From Streptomyces roseifaciens (GTDB taxonomy: Bacteria > Actinomycetota > Actinomycetes > Streptomycetales > Streptomycetaceae), in contig NZ_LNBE01000004.1 of the NCBI RefSeq assembly GCF_001445655.1, positions 1,984,001 through 2,048,000 on the forward strand: a DNA stretch of 64,000 nt, read 5' to 3'. The notes below the pieces were generated by a model. That model was not told where the DNA came from. It did not search any database and saw only the letters and a list, made by a program, of their open reading frames with translations. Shown one piece after another: positions 34,259 to 41,076 of the stretch. Both the position numbers and the translations under genes were made by a program. Position 1 is the first letter of the stretch. Every line of letters starts with the position of its first letter.

Positions 34259-34296
34259 GGTGTACGGACCGGTCACGGGTGTACGGACCGGTCACG
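34259..34296. repeat. Tandem 19-bp repeat GGTGTACGGACCGGTCACG x2
   Basis: Two identical units abut each other in the divergent gap between the 33-aa gene and the DsrE-like gene. Each contains the palindrome GACCGGTC, so the pair may be a two-site operator about two helical turns apart. Confidence 0.6.
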
Positions 34297-34380
34297 AGTC
34301 TAGTCGGCCCCGGTTCCGGCGGCGCTGTGAGGTGGATCGTGCCCGCCCGGCCTTGCGGCCGCAGGGCTAGAGTGCCTGGC

Positions 34381-34746
34381 ATGGCCAAGAAGCTGGTGAT
34401 CAAGGTGACGGCGGGCGCGGACGCGCCCGAGCGGTGCTCCCAGGCGTTCACGGTGGCGGCCGTCGCCGTCGCGAGCGGCGTCGAGGTGTCGCTGTGGCTG
34501 ACCGGTGAGTCGTCGTGGTTCGCCCTGCCGGGGCGCGCGGAGGAGTTCGAGCTGCCGCACGCGGCGCCGCTGCCGGACCTCATCGAGGGCATCCGGCTGG
34601 GCGGCGGCATGATCACGGTGTGCACGCAGTGCGCGGCGCGCCGTGACATCGAGGAGAAGGACCTGATCGAGGGCGCGCGCATCGCCGGTGCGCAGGTGTT
34701 CGTCCAGGAGGCGATGGCGGACGGCGTGCAGGCGCTCGTCTACTAG
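34381..34746 (+). CDS. DsrE/DsrF-like sulfur-relay family protein
   Basis: The 121-residue protein has the DsrE fold pattern: an N-terminal beta strand KLVIKVTAGAD, AFTVAAVAVASGVEV and a Cys pair in VCTQCAARRDI (about residues 80-90) near the position of the DsrE active cysteine. Such proteins carry or reduce sulfur. ATG 34381 has no ribosome-binding site, but TAGAGT at 34368-34373 ends seven bases before it, so translation is probably leaderless. The surrounding genes (cysA, sseC, moaD-like) also concern sulfur. Confidence 0.82.
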   Translation: MAKKLVIKVTAGADAPERCSQAFTVAAVAVASGVEVSLWLTGESSWFALPGRAEEFELPHAAPLPDLIEGIRLGGGMITVCTQCAARRDIEEKDLIEGARIAGAQVFVQEAMADGVQALVY

Positions 34747-34769
34747 GCGCCGGAGGCTGGTGCCGGGGG

Positions 34770-35027
34770 CTAGTGCCGCTTCTTGCCGTCGAGCTCGTCC
34801 CACCACTCGTCCGACTTCGGATCGCCGGAGGGGTCGTCCCACCAGCGGTCGTCGGGCCCGCGGCGGTTGGCGACGATGGCCGCGACGGGCGGGATGACCA
34901 TCGCGAACAGGCACATGCCCACCGCGGCGGGCACGGACCACAGCCGCACGACGGCCCACGCCAGGACGAACAGTCCGATGCAGGTGCCCATCATGGCGAA
35001 GTACAGATGGCGTCGCCGCGCGTACAT
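34770..35027 (-). CDS. DUF3099 membrane protein
   Basis: The 85-residue protein has a basic N-terminus, two hydrophobic helices (about residues 9-27 and 31-50) and a Trp/Asp-rich C-terminus (DRWWDDPSGD), as in DUF3099. A GTG three codons upstream is another possible start. Convergent with the DsrE-like gene. Function unknown. Confidence 0.75.
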   Translation of the reverse strand: MYARRRHLYFAMMGTCIGLFVLAWAVVRLWSVPAAVGMCLFAMVIPPVAAIVANRRGPDDRWWDDPSGDPKSDEWWDELDGKKRH

Positions 35028-35074
35028 ACCGTCCACGGTACGGCGGTGGGCGCGCGGTGGTAAGCGGACGGCGC

Positions 35075-35121
35075 GGAGGGCCACACCCCCCAAGGCGTCC
35101 AACCCCGGGGTGCGGCCCTCC
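35075..35121 (-). terminator. Hairpin after sseC
   Basis: GGAGGGCCaCACCCC pairs with GGGGTGcGGCCCTCC (one mismatch) downstream of the cysA-sseC operon. Confidence 0.6.
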
Positions 35122-35152
35122 GGCCGTCGGTGGCGTCCTGCGACGCCCGTCG

Positions 35153-35440
35153 TCAGACGGCGATCGCGACCTCGGTCAGGCCGCCCTGCTGCGCCACGAC
35201 CTTGCGGTCGGCCGTCGCGCCGGGCACCAGCGCGCGCAGCGTCCACGTGCCCTCCGCCGCGTAGAAGCGGAACTGCCCGGTCGCGGACGTGGGCACCTCG
35301 GCGGTGAACTCTCCGGTCGCGTCCAGCAGGCGCACGTAGCCGGTGACGGGCTGGCCGTCACGGGTCACCGAGCCCTGGATCGTGGTCTCACCGGGCTTGG
35401 CGGTCGAGGCGTCGGGGCCGCCGGCCTTTGCTCCACACAT
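35153..35440 (-). CDS. sseC: SseC-like protein (DUF1416)
   Basis: The 95-residue protein matches DUF1416: MCGAKAGGP at the N-terminus with a conserved Cys, then an immunoglobulin-like beta domain (GYVRLLDATGEFTAEVPTSA). In mycobacteria the same protein (SseC) is encoded next to the CysA thiosulfate sulfurtransferase, and the arrangement is identical here, with sseC 44 nt after cysA. AAGGAAC precedes ATG 35440. Its exact role in sulfur transfer is not known. Confidence 0.88.
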   Translation of the reverse strand: MCGAKAGGPDASTAKPGETTIQGSVTRDGQPVTGYVRLLDATGEFTAEVPTSATGQFRFYAAEGTWTLRALVPGATADRKVVAQQGGLTEVAIAV

Positions 35441-35484
35441 AAGCGTTCCTTCGGTTGCCTGTTGCCTGTTGCAGGGGGAGACGG

Positions 35485-36327
35485 TCAGTTGGCGCCGAGC
35501 TCGATCGGCACGCCGACGAGGGAGCCGTACTCGGTCCAGGAGCCGTCGTAGTTCCTGACGTTCTGCTGGCCGAGCAGCTCGTGCAGCACGAACCACGTGT
35601 GCGCGGAGCGCTCGCCGATCCGGCAGTAGGCGATGGTGTCCTTCGACAGGTCCACACCCTCGCCCTCGTAGAGCGCCGTCAGCTCCTCGTCGGACTTGAA
35701 GGTGCCGTCGTCGTTGGCCGACTTCGACCACGGGATGTTGCGCGCGGTGGGCACGTGGCCGGGGCGCTGCGACTGCTCCTGCGGGAGGTGCGCCGGGGCG
35801 AGCAGCTTGCCGCTGAACTCGTCGGGGGAGCGGACGTCGACCAGGTTGAGCGAGCCGATGGCCGCCACGACGTCGTCGCGGAAGGCGCGGATGGAGGCGT
35901 CCTGGGGCTTCGCCTCGTACGCGGTGCGGGGGCGCTGCGGGACCTCGGCGACCAGGTCGCGCGAGTCCAGCTCCCACTTCTTGCGGCCGCCGTCGAGGAG
36001 CTTCACGTCCTGGTGGCCGTAGAGCTTGAAGTACCAGTAGGCGTACGCGGCGAACCAGTTGTTGTTGCCGCCGTAGAGGACGACGGTGTCGTCGTTGGCG
36101 ATGCCCTTCGAGGAGAGCAGCTCCTCGAAGCCGGCCTGGTCCACGAAGTCGCGGCGGACCGGGTCCTGCAGGTCGCTCTTCCAGTCGATCCGGACGGCGG
36201 TCTTGATGTGGTTCTTGTCGTACGCGGACGTGTCCTCGTCGACCTCCACGATGACGGTCTTCGGGTCGCCTGCGTCGATGCGGGCCTGTACCCAGTCGGC
36301 GTCCACCAGGACGTCACTGCGGCTCAT
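35485..36327 (-). CDS. cysA: Thiosulfate sulfurtransferase (rhodanese) CysA
   Basis: The 280-residue protein has two rhodanese domains (about 5-135 and 150-275). The catalytic loop in the second is CRIGERS (Cys about residue 236), the motif of actinobacterial CysA2-type thiosulfate:cyanide sulfurtransferases. ATG 36327 follows GGAGGAG. It is preceded by a 26-codon leader peptide with Cys codons (36468-36548) and by palindromes, so expression is probably linked to cysteine supply. sseC follows. Confidence 0.92.
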   Translation of the reverse strand: MSRSDVLVDADWVQARIDAGDPKTVIVEVDEDTSAYDKNHIKTAVRIDWKSDLQDPVRRDFVDQAGFEELLSSKGIANDDTVVLYGGNNNWFAAYAYWYFKLYGHQDVKLLDGGRKKWELDSRDLVAEVPQRPRTAYEAKPQDASIRAFRDDVVAAIGSLNLVDVRSPDEFSGKLLAPAHLPQEQSQRPGHVPTARNIPWSKSANDDGTFKSDEELTALYEGEGVDLSKDTIAYCRIGERSAHTWFVLHELLGQQNVRNYDGSWTEYGSLVGVPIELGAN

Positions 36328-36430
36328 GCTGTTCTCCTCCGGGGCAGTTGCGGATGTGCGCAAACGCTTGCTGGCGCGCGGCGAGGGGAGCGCGCGGCGC
36401 TGCGCAGCGGGTGGGATGGGAGACGAGACG

Positions 36431-36468
36431 GGGGAAGGCTTCCCGTAAATGAGGGGAACGTTTCCCGT
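36431..36468 (-). promoter_or_regulatory. Paired palindromes between the leader peptide and cysA
   Basis: GGGAAGGCTTCCC (36432-36444 region) and GGGAACGTTTCCC (36454-36466 region), each nearly self-complementary, follow the leader-peptide stop codon. They could form alternative hairpins in the mRNA, as expected for an attenuation mechanism, or be protein sites. The remaining leader up to 36328 contains further GC-rich inverted repeats. Confidence 0.45.
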
Positions 36469-36548
36469 CAGACATGACGACAGAGCATGGCGGCGACGCG
36501 GCACAGGTCGACTGCCCGCCGCTTCGTGAGGTCCGCCTGTCGCTTCAT
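36468..36548 (-). CDS. Putative cysteine-responsive leader peptide of cysA (26 aa)
   Basis: ATG 36548 to TGA 36468 encodes a basic peptide beginning MKRQADLTKRRAVDLC and containing two L-C-R elements (Cys16 and Cys23, codons TGC and TGT). This pattern matches the short leader peptides found before sulfur-assimilation genes in Streptomyces. It lies 140 nt upstream of cysA on the same strand. Slow translation at Cys codons would signal low charged tRNA-Cys. The region 36549-36752 upstream holds no other gene and should contain its promoter. Confidence 0.68.
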   Translation of the reverse strand: MKRQADLTKRRAVDLCRVAAMLCRHV

Positions 36549-36752
36549 GCCCACGATCGTAGGGACGGTGAGTTGGCGTGTCACCGGTGTGTTGGATAGT
36601 GAGACGAGATCTTCCGGATACCGAGATGGGGGAAGCCTGAAGAGACACAGGAGGGGCGGGCGGGTGCAGCCCCCGGCGTCCGCGTCACCAGGACGTCTGC
36701 CCTCCGGACACCGAGTCTCGCTGGGTGGACCGGAGGGGTGGGGGCCGTCCGG

Positions 36753-37466
36753 TCAGCCGGCCAGGTTGACGTTCGAGCCGGTCAGCGTGATGTCCACACC
36801 GTCCTGCGTCGCCACGACCTTGTCCAGCTTGATGCCCTTCGGCAGGCCGCTGATGCGCCGGTCGAAGTCCGTCTTCTGACGGATCGCGCGCTCCAGGCCG
36901 GGGAAGGCCTTGGCCTCGTCGGGGATCTGGTCCGCCCGCACCCGGACGGTGTCGCCGTTCACGATCGTGACCGTGGAGATGACGCTGCGCTCGATGGGCA
37001 GCCCCGCGAGCTGCACCTTGCCGGTGACCTTGACCTGGCTCTTGCCGGCGGCGTCCCGGCCGCCGAAGCCGACCTTCACCGTGGGGTCGTTGGTGGCCTT
37101 GCTGAGGTCCTCGTACGACAGGTGCGCCGTGCCCGTCGCCCGGCTCGCGACGGCGGAGGAGAAGCTGCTGTCGATCTTCACGTCCTGCAGCTTGGCGTCG
37201 AAGCCCGACACCCGGATCGACTGCCCGCCCGAGCTCGCGGTCGCCCCGTCGAGCTTGACCTCGACCTCCTCCAGGGAGGAGTCGGCGATCTGCGTGAGGA
37301 AGGGGAAGCCCTTGATGGAGACCTCGGGGGTGCCGGTCAGCCCCTGACTGCTGCGGATCTTCTCCGCCGCCTGCTCCTCGGCGAAGTAGACGGCGATGCG
37401 GTCGGCGCCCACGAAAAGGGCCCCCAATATCACCGCGATGATCAGGGTTATGCGTATCGCGCGCAT
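36753..37466 (-). CDS. DUF2993 (LmeA-like) membrane-anchored protein
   Basis: The 237-residue protein has an uncleaved signal/anchor (ITLIIAVILGALFVGADRIA, about residues 4-23) and a DUF2993 domain with the characteristic SIKGFPFLTQI motif (about residue 50-60) and repeated beta strands similar to bactericidal/permeability-increasing-type lipid binding folds. Mycobacterial LmeA of this family acts in lipomannan elongation; here a lipid-related envelope function is likely. ATG 37466 follows GGAGAG. Confidence 0.8.
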   Translation of the reverse strand: MRAIRITLIIAVILGALFVGADRIAVYFAEEQAAEKIRSSQGLTGTPEVSIKGFPFLTQIADSSLEEVEVKLDGATASSGGQSIRVSGFDAKLQDVKIDSSFSSAVASRATGTAHLSYEDLSKATNDPTVKVGFGGRDAAGKSQVKVTGKVQLAGLPIERSVISTVTIVNGDTVRVRADQIPDEAKAFPGLERAIRQKTDFDRRISGLPKGIKLDKVVATQDGVDITLTGSNVNLAG

Positions 37467-37564
37467 TCGGTCTCTCCAGCTCCCCCGGTCTCGGTCAGGC
37501 TCCTGCACTGCCCTTGCAATGCGAAGGAGCCTAACCGGACCGCTGCGGCGGGAGGGACGGGCGA

Positions 37565-38902
37565 TCAGCCCAGGACGCGGCCGAGCACGTAGACCGCCGG
37601 GGCCGCGGCCGCCAGCGGCAGGGCCACGCCCGCCGTCATGTGCACGAACCGCGACGGGTAGTCGTAGCTCGCCACGCGCAGGCCGACCAGGGCGCAGGCG
37701 CCCGCGGCGAGGCCCAGCAGGGCGGCGGACGTGCCCAGGTCCGTCAGGCCGCCGGTGGCGACGCCCGAGCCCGCGGCCGCGAGCAGCGCCACGACGGGCG
37801 CGGCGAGGGACGGCAGCGGCAGCGCCCGGGCCAGGGCGGCGGCGGCCACGGCCGTGGCGCCGACCACGACGGCGTCCGAGGAGGCCGCCAGGTGACCGGC
37901 CGCGAGGACGGTGACGGCCGACGCGGCGGCGGCCGCCGTCAGCCCGTACAGCCGCTCGTCCGGCGAGGCGTGGCTGCGCAGCTGCAGGACGAGGACCAGC
38001 AGCATCCACACGCCGAGCGTGCCGATGACGACGGTCGGCGCCTGCACGGAGTCCGTGGCCAGCATCCCGATGTCGGCGGCCACGCCGCCCAGGAACGCCA
38101 GCGCGATGCCCTGCCGGGCGGGCCACATGCCGTTCAGGCGGAACCAGCCCGCGGCCGTCACGGCCTGCAGCAGCACCAGCGGCACCGCCAGCGCGAACTG
38201 GCCGAGCGGCGCGGTGAGCGCCAGCAGCGCGGCGAGCGCCGTCGTGATCAGGGCGGGCTTGAGGCCCGGCGAGAGGATCTGCGGGCGGCCCTCGGCCTTC
38301 GCCTTCTCCGCGGCCGTCATCGGCCGGTCGGCGACCTCGCCCGGCACGGGCTCGCGCACCGGCTCCGGCGCCCGGCCCGGCTCGTGCGGAACGGGCACGG
38401 CCCCGGGGACCGGGCCGGGGACGACGCCCGCGGGACGCTCCTCGGGGAGCGCCCGGCGGCCGCCGGCGTACGGCTCGGCGGGCTGCTGGGGGAGCGGGCC
38501 GCCGGGCCAGGACGCGTCGTAGGCGTGGTGGTCCTCGGCGGGGGCGGACGGCTGCTGCCACGTGCCCGTGTCCCAGGTGGGCGTCTGCCAGGTCTGGGTG
38601 ACCGGCTCCTCCTGCTGTGCGGAGTAGCCCTGGCCGCCGTTGGTCGGCCACTGGTACTGCTGCTGCGGTTGCTGCTGCTGGGGCTGCTGCGCGTACGCGT
38701 CGTAGGAGTTGTACGTCTCGCCGTACGCTCCCTGCCCCTGCTGGTGGTGCTGCTGTGCCTGCTGCTGCGGCTGCTGCTGGTCGTACGAGCCGTAGGTCCC
38801 GCCCTGGTCGTAGGACTGCGCGTCGTAGCGCCGGGTGCGGGCGTCGTTGTACGGGTCGTACGGGTCCTGCGGATCGTACGTATGGTGCGGCTGATTGCTC
38901 AT
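37565..38902 (-). CDS. Polytopic membrane protein with Gln/Tyr-rich cytoplasmic N-terminus
   Basis: The 445-residue protein begins at ATG 38902 with about 200 residues rich in Gln, Tyr, Pro and Asp (low complexity, QQQPQQQ tracts), then a polar linker and about ten hydrophobic helices (about 220-440). No transporter or enzyme motif is visible. Disordered Gln/Tyr-rich tails are common on Streptomyces envelope proteins. It starts 10 nt after the MoaD-like gene, so the two are co-transcribed. Function unknown. Confidence 0.75.
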   Translation of the reverse strand: MSNQPHHTYDPQDPYDPYNDARTRRYDAQSYDQGGTYGSYDQQQPQQQAQQHHQQGQGAYGETYNSYDAYAQQPQQQQPQQQYQWPTNGGQGYSAQQEEPVTQTWQTPTWDTGTWQQPSAPAEDHHAYDASWPGGPLPQQPAEPYAGGRRALPEERPAGVVPGPVPGAVPVPHEPGRAPEPVREPVPGEVADRPMTAAEKAKAEGRPQILSPGLKPALITTALAALLALTAPLGQFALAVPLVLLQAVTAAGWFRLNGMWPARQGIALAFLGGVAADIGMLATDSVQAPTVVIGTLGVWMLLVLVLQLRSHASPDERLYGLTAAAAASAVTVLAAGHLAASSDAVVVGATAVAAAALARALPLPSLAAPVVALLAAAGSGVATGGLTDLGTSAALLGLAAGACALVGLRVASYDYPSRFVHMTAGVALPLAAAAPAVYVLGRVLG

Positions 38903-38912
38903 GCTGCCGGGG

Positions 38913-39227
38913 TCACCCTCCTGCGAAGGGCGGGAGCACCTCGACGGTGCCGCCCTCGGCCAGTTGGACCGATGCGTGGTCACGGGTGCCGACCGGGGCG
39001 CCGTCCACCAGGAACGAACAGCGCACCAGCACCCGGGCGAACTCGGGGGATCCCGCGTGCCGCCGGCGGGCCGCGTCCAGCGCCTCCGCGAGCGTCCGCG
39101 CCGCGTACGGCTCCTCGGCCGTACCGGTGGCGGCCTTCGCCGCGGCCCAGTACCGCATGGTGCCCACCGGTCCCGGCTGCCCCGGCAGGGCCGGTTTCAC
39201 CGGTCGTGCCGGTTCTGTCGTCGCCAC
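38913..39227 (-). CDS. MoaD/ThiS-family ubiquitin-like sulfur carrier
   Basis: The core (about residues 22-104; starts MRYWAAAKAATG) has the ubiquitin-like MoaD/ThiS pattern and ends exactly in the diagnostic Gly-Gly (LPPFAGG), which becomes thiocarboxylated by an E1-like MoeB/ThiF enzyme. It may serve molybdopterin or another sulfur transfer pathway. GTG 39227 with AAAGGGG upstream is used; the first 20 residues are a Pro-rich extension. The activating enzyme is not adjacent. Confidence 0.85.
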   Translation of the reverse strand: MATTEPARPVKPALPGQPGPVGTMRYWAAAKAATGTAEEPYAARTLAEALDAARRRHAGSPEFARVLVRCSFLVDGAPVGTRDHASVQLAEGGTVEVLPPFAGG

Positions 39228-39293
39228 GGCGACCCCTTTCCTTCTTCTGCCGCCTCCCATGATGACGGGTGCCGGACGACGGGCCGCCCGCCG

Positions 39294-39305
39294 CCGTAAA
39301 TACGG
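39294..39305. promoter_or_regulatory. CCGTA-AA-TACGG palindrome in divergent promoter region
   Basis: A 5+2+5 inverted repeat lies between the MoaD-like gene (minus) and the ABC exporter (plus), 38 bp before the exporter start. It may be an operator. Confidence 0.35.
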
Positions 39306-39342
39306 AGGCCGCACGGCGAGGCGCTCGCATACGCTGCCCAGT

Positions 39343-41076
39343 GTGCTGGTCCGACTATCACGGGCGTATCTGAGGCCCTACTCCACATCGATCGCGCTGA
39401 TCGTGCTCCTGCAGCTCGTCCAGACGCTTGCCACGCTCTACCTACCCTCGCTCAACGCCGACATCGTCGACAACGGTGTCGTCAAGGGTGACACCGACTA
39501 CATCCTCGCCCTCGGCGGCGCGATGCTCGCGGTCACCCTCGTCCAGATCGTCTGCGCGATCGGCGCGGTCTACTACGGGGCCCGCACCGCCATGGCGGTC
39601 GGGCGCGACCTGCGCGCGGCCGTCTTCGACCGGGTGCAGTCCTTCTCCGCGCGGGAGATGGGGCACTTCGGCGCGCCCTCCCTGATCACCCGTACCACCA
39701 ACGACGTCCAGCAGATCCAGCTGCTGGTGCTCATGGCGTTCACGCTGATGGTCTCCGCGCCCATCATGTGCGTGGGCGGCATCCTGATGGCGCTCGAGCA
39801 GGACGTGCCGCTGTCCGCCCTGCTGCTCGTCATCGTCCCCGTCCTCGGCGTGATCGTCTCGCTGATCATCTGGCGGATGCGACCGATTTTCCGCGGCGTG
39901 CAGGACAAGATCGACACGGTCAACCGGGTGCTGCGCGAGCAGATCACCGGCATCCGCGTCATCCGCGCCTTCGTGCGGGACGCGCACGAGCGGGAACGTT
40001 TCGACGGCGCGAACGCCGATCTGATGGACGTCTCCCTCAAGGCCGGCCGGCTGATGTCGCTGATGTTCCCGTCCGTGATGCTGGTCGTGAACCTCTCCTC
40101 CATCGCCGTCCTGTGGTTCGGCGGTCACCGCATCGAGAGCGGCGACATGGAGATCGGCGCGCTGACGGCGTTCCTCAGCTATCTCATGCAGATCCTGATG
40201 GCCGTCATGATGGCCACCTTCATGTTCATGATGGTGCCGCGCGCGGAGGTCTGCGCCGAGCGTGTCCAGGAGGTCCTGGCCACCGACTCCAGCGTGGTGC
40301 CCCCGGCGCGCCCGGTCACCGAGCTGCGCAGCGGCGGCCACCTGGAGCTCGACGGCGTGGAGTTCCGCTACCCCGGCGCGGAGGAGCCCGTCCTGCGGGA
40401 CGTCTCGCTCGTCGCCCGGCCCGGCGAGATCACGGCCGTCATCGGCTCCACGGGCAGCGGGAAGTCCACGCTGCTCGGCCTGATCCCGCGGCTGTTCGAC
40501 GCGACCGCCGGCACGGTGCGGGTGGGCGGCGTGGACGTCCGCGAGCTCGACCCCGTCCGCTCCTCCGAGGCCGTCGGCCTCGTCCCGCAGAAGCCGTACC
40601 TCTTCACCGGGACCGTCGCCTCCAACCTGCGCTACGGACGGCCGGACGCGACCGACGAGGAGCTGTGGGAGGCGCTGGAGACGGCGCAGGCCCGCGACTT
40701 CGTCGAGAGCATGGAGGCCGGCCTGGAGGCGCCGATCGCCCAGGGCGGCACGAACGTCTCCGGCGGGCAGCGCCAGCGCCTGGCCATCGCCCGCGCCCTG
40801 GTCCGCAAGCCGGACATCTATCTCTTCGACGACTCCTTCTCCGCCCTCGACTACGCCACCGACGCCCGGCTGCGGGCCGCGCTGGCCCGCGAGACCGGGG
40901 ACGCGACCGTCGTCATCGTCGCCCAGCGCGTGTCCACGATCCGCGACGCCGACCGCATCGTCGTCCTGGACGAGGGCCGCGTCGTCGGCACCGGCACCCA
41001 CACCGAGCTGATGGCCGGCAACGAGACCTACCGGGAGATCGTGCTCTCCCAGCTCACCGAGGAGGAGGCGGCGTGA
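39343..41076 (+). CDS. ABC exporter subunit with degenerate ATP site (heterodimer half 1)
   Basis: The 577-residue half-transporter has a six-helix exporter membrane domain (about 1-310) and an ATPase domain (about 330-570) with Walker A GSTGSGKST and signature VSGGQRQR. The Walker B reads YLFDDS, with Asp instead of the catalytic Glu, and the switch His is Gln (VAQRVS), so its own site should be weakly active or inactive. This is typical of heterodimeric exporters. GTG 39343 lacks a ribosome-binding site but follows TACGCT by seven bases, consistent with a leaderless start. It overlaps the second subunit by 4 nt. Confidence 0.9.
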   Translation: MLVRLSRAYLRPYSTSIALIVLLQLVQTLATLYLPSLNADIVDNGVVKGDTDYILALGGAMLAVTLVQIVCAIGAVYYGARTAMAVGRDLRAAVFDRVQSFSAREMGHFGAPSLITRTTNDVQQIQLLVLMAFTLMVSAPIMCVGGILMALEQDVPLSALLLVIVPVLGVIVSLIIWRMRPIFRGVQDKIDTVNRVLREQITGIRVIRAFVRDAHERERFDGANADLMDVSLKAGRLMSLMFPSVMLVVNLSSIAVLWFGGHRIESGDMEIGALTAFLSYLMQILMAVMMATFMFMMVPRAEVCAERVQEVLATDSSVVPPARPVTELRSGGHLELDGVEFRYPGAEEPVLRDVSLVARPGEITAVIGSTGSGKSTLLGLIPRLFDATAGTVRVGGVDVRELDPVRSSEAVGLVPQKPYLFTGTVASNLRYGRPDATDEELWEALETAQARDFVESMEAGLEAPIAQGGTNVSGGQRQRLAIARALVRKPDIYLFDDSFSALDYATDARLRAALARETGDATVVIVAQRVSTIRDADRIVVLDEGRVVGTGTHTELMAGNETYREIVLSQLTEEEAA

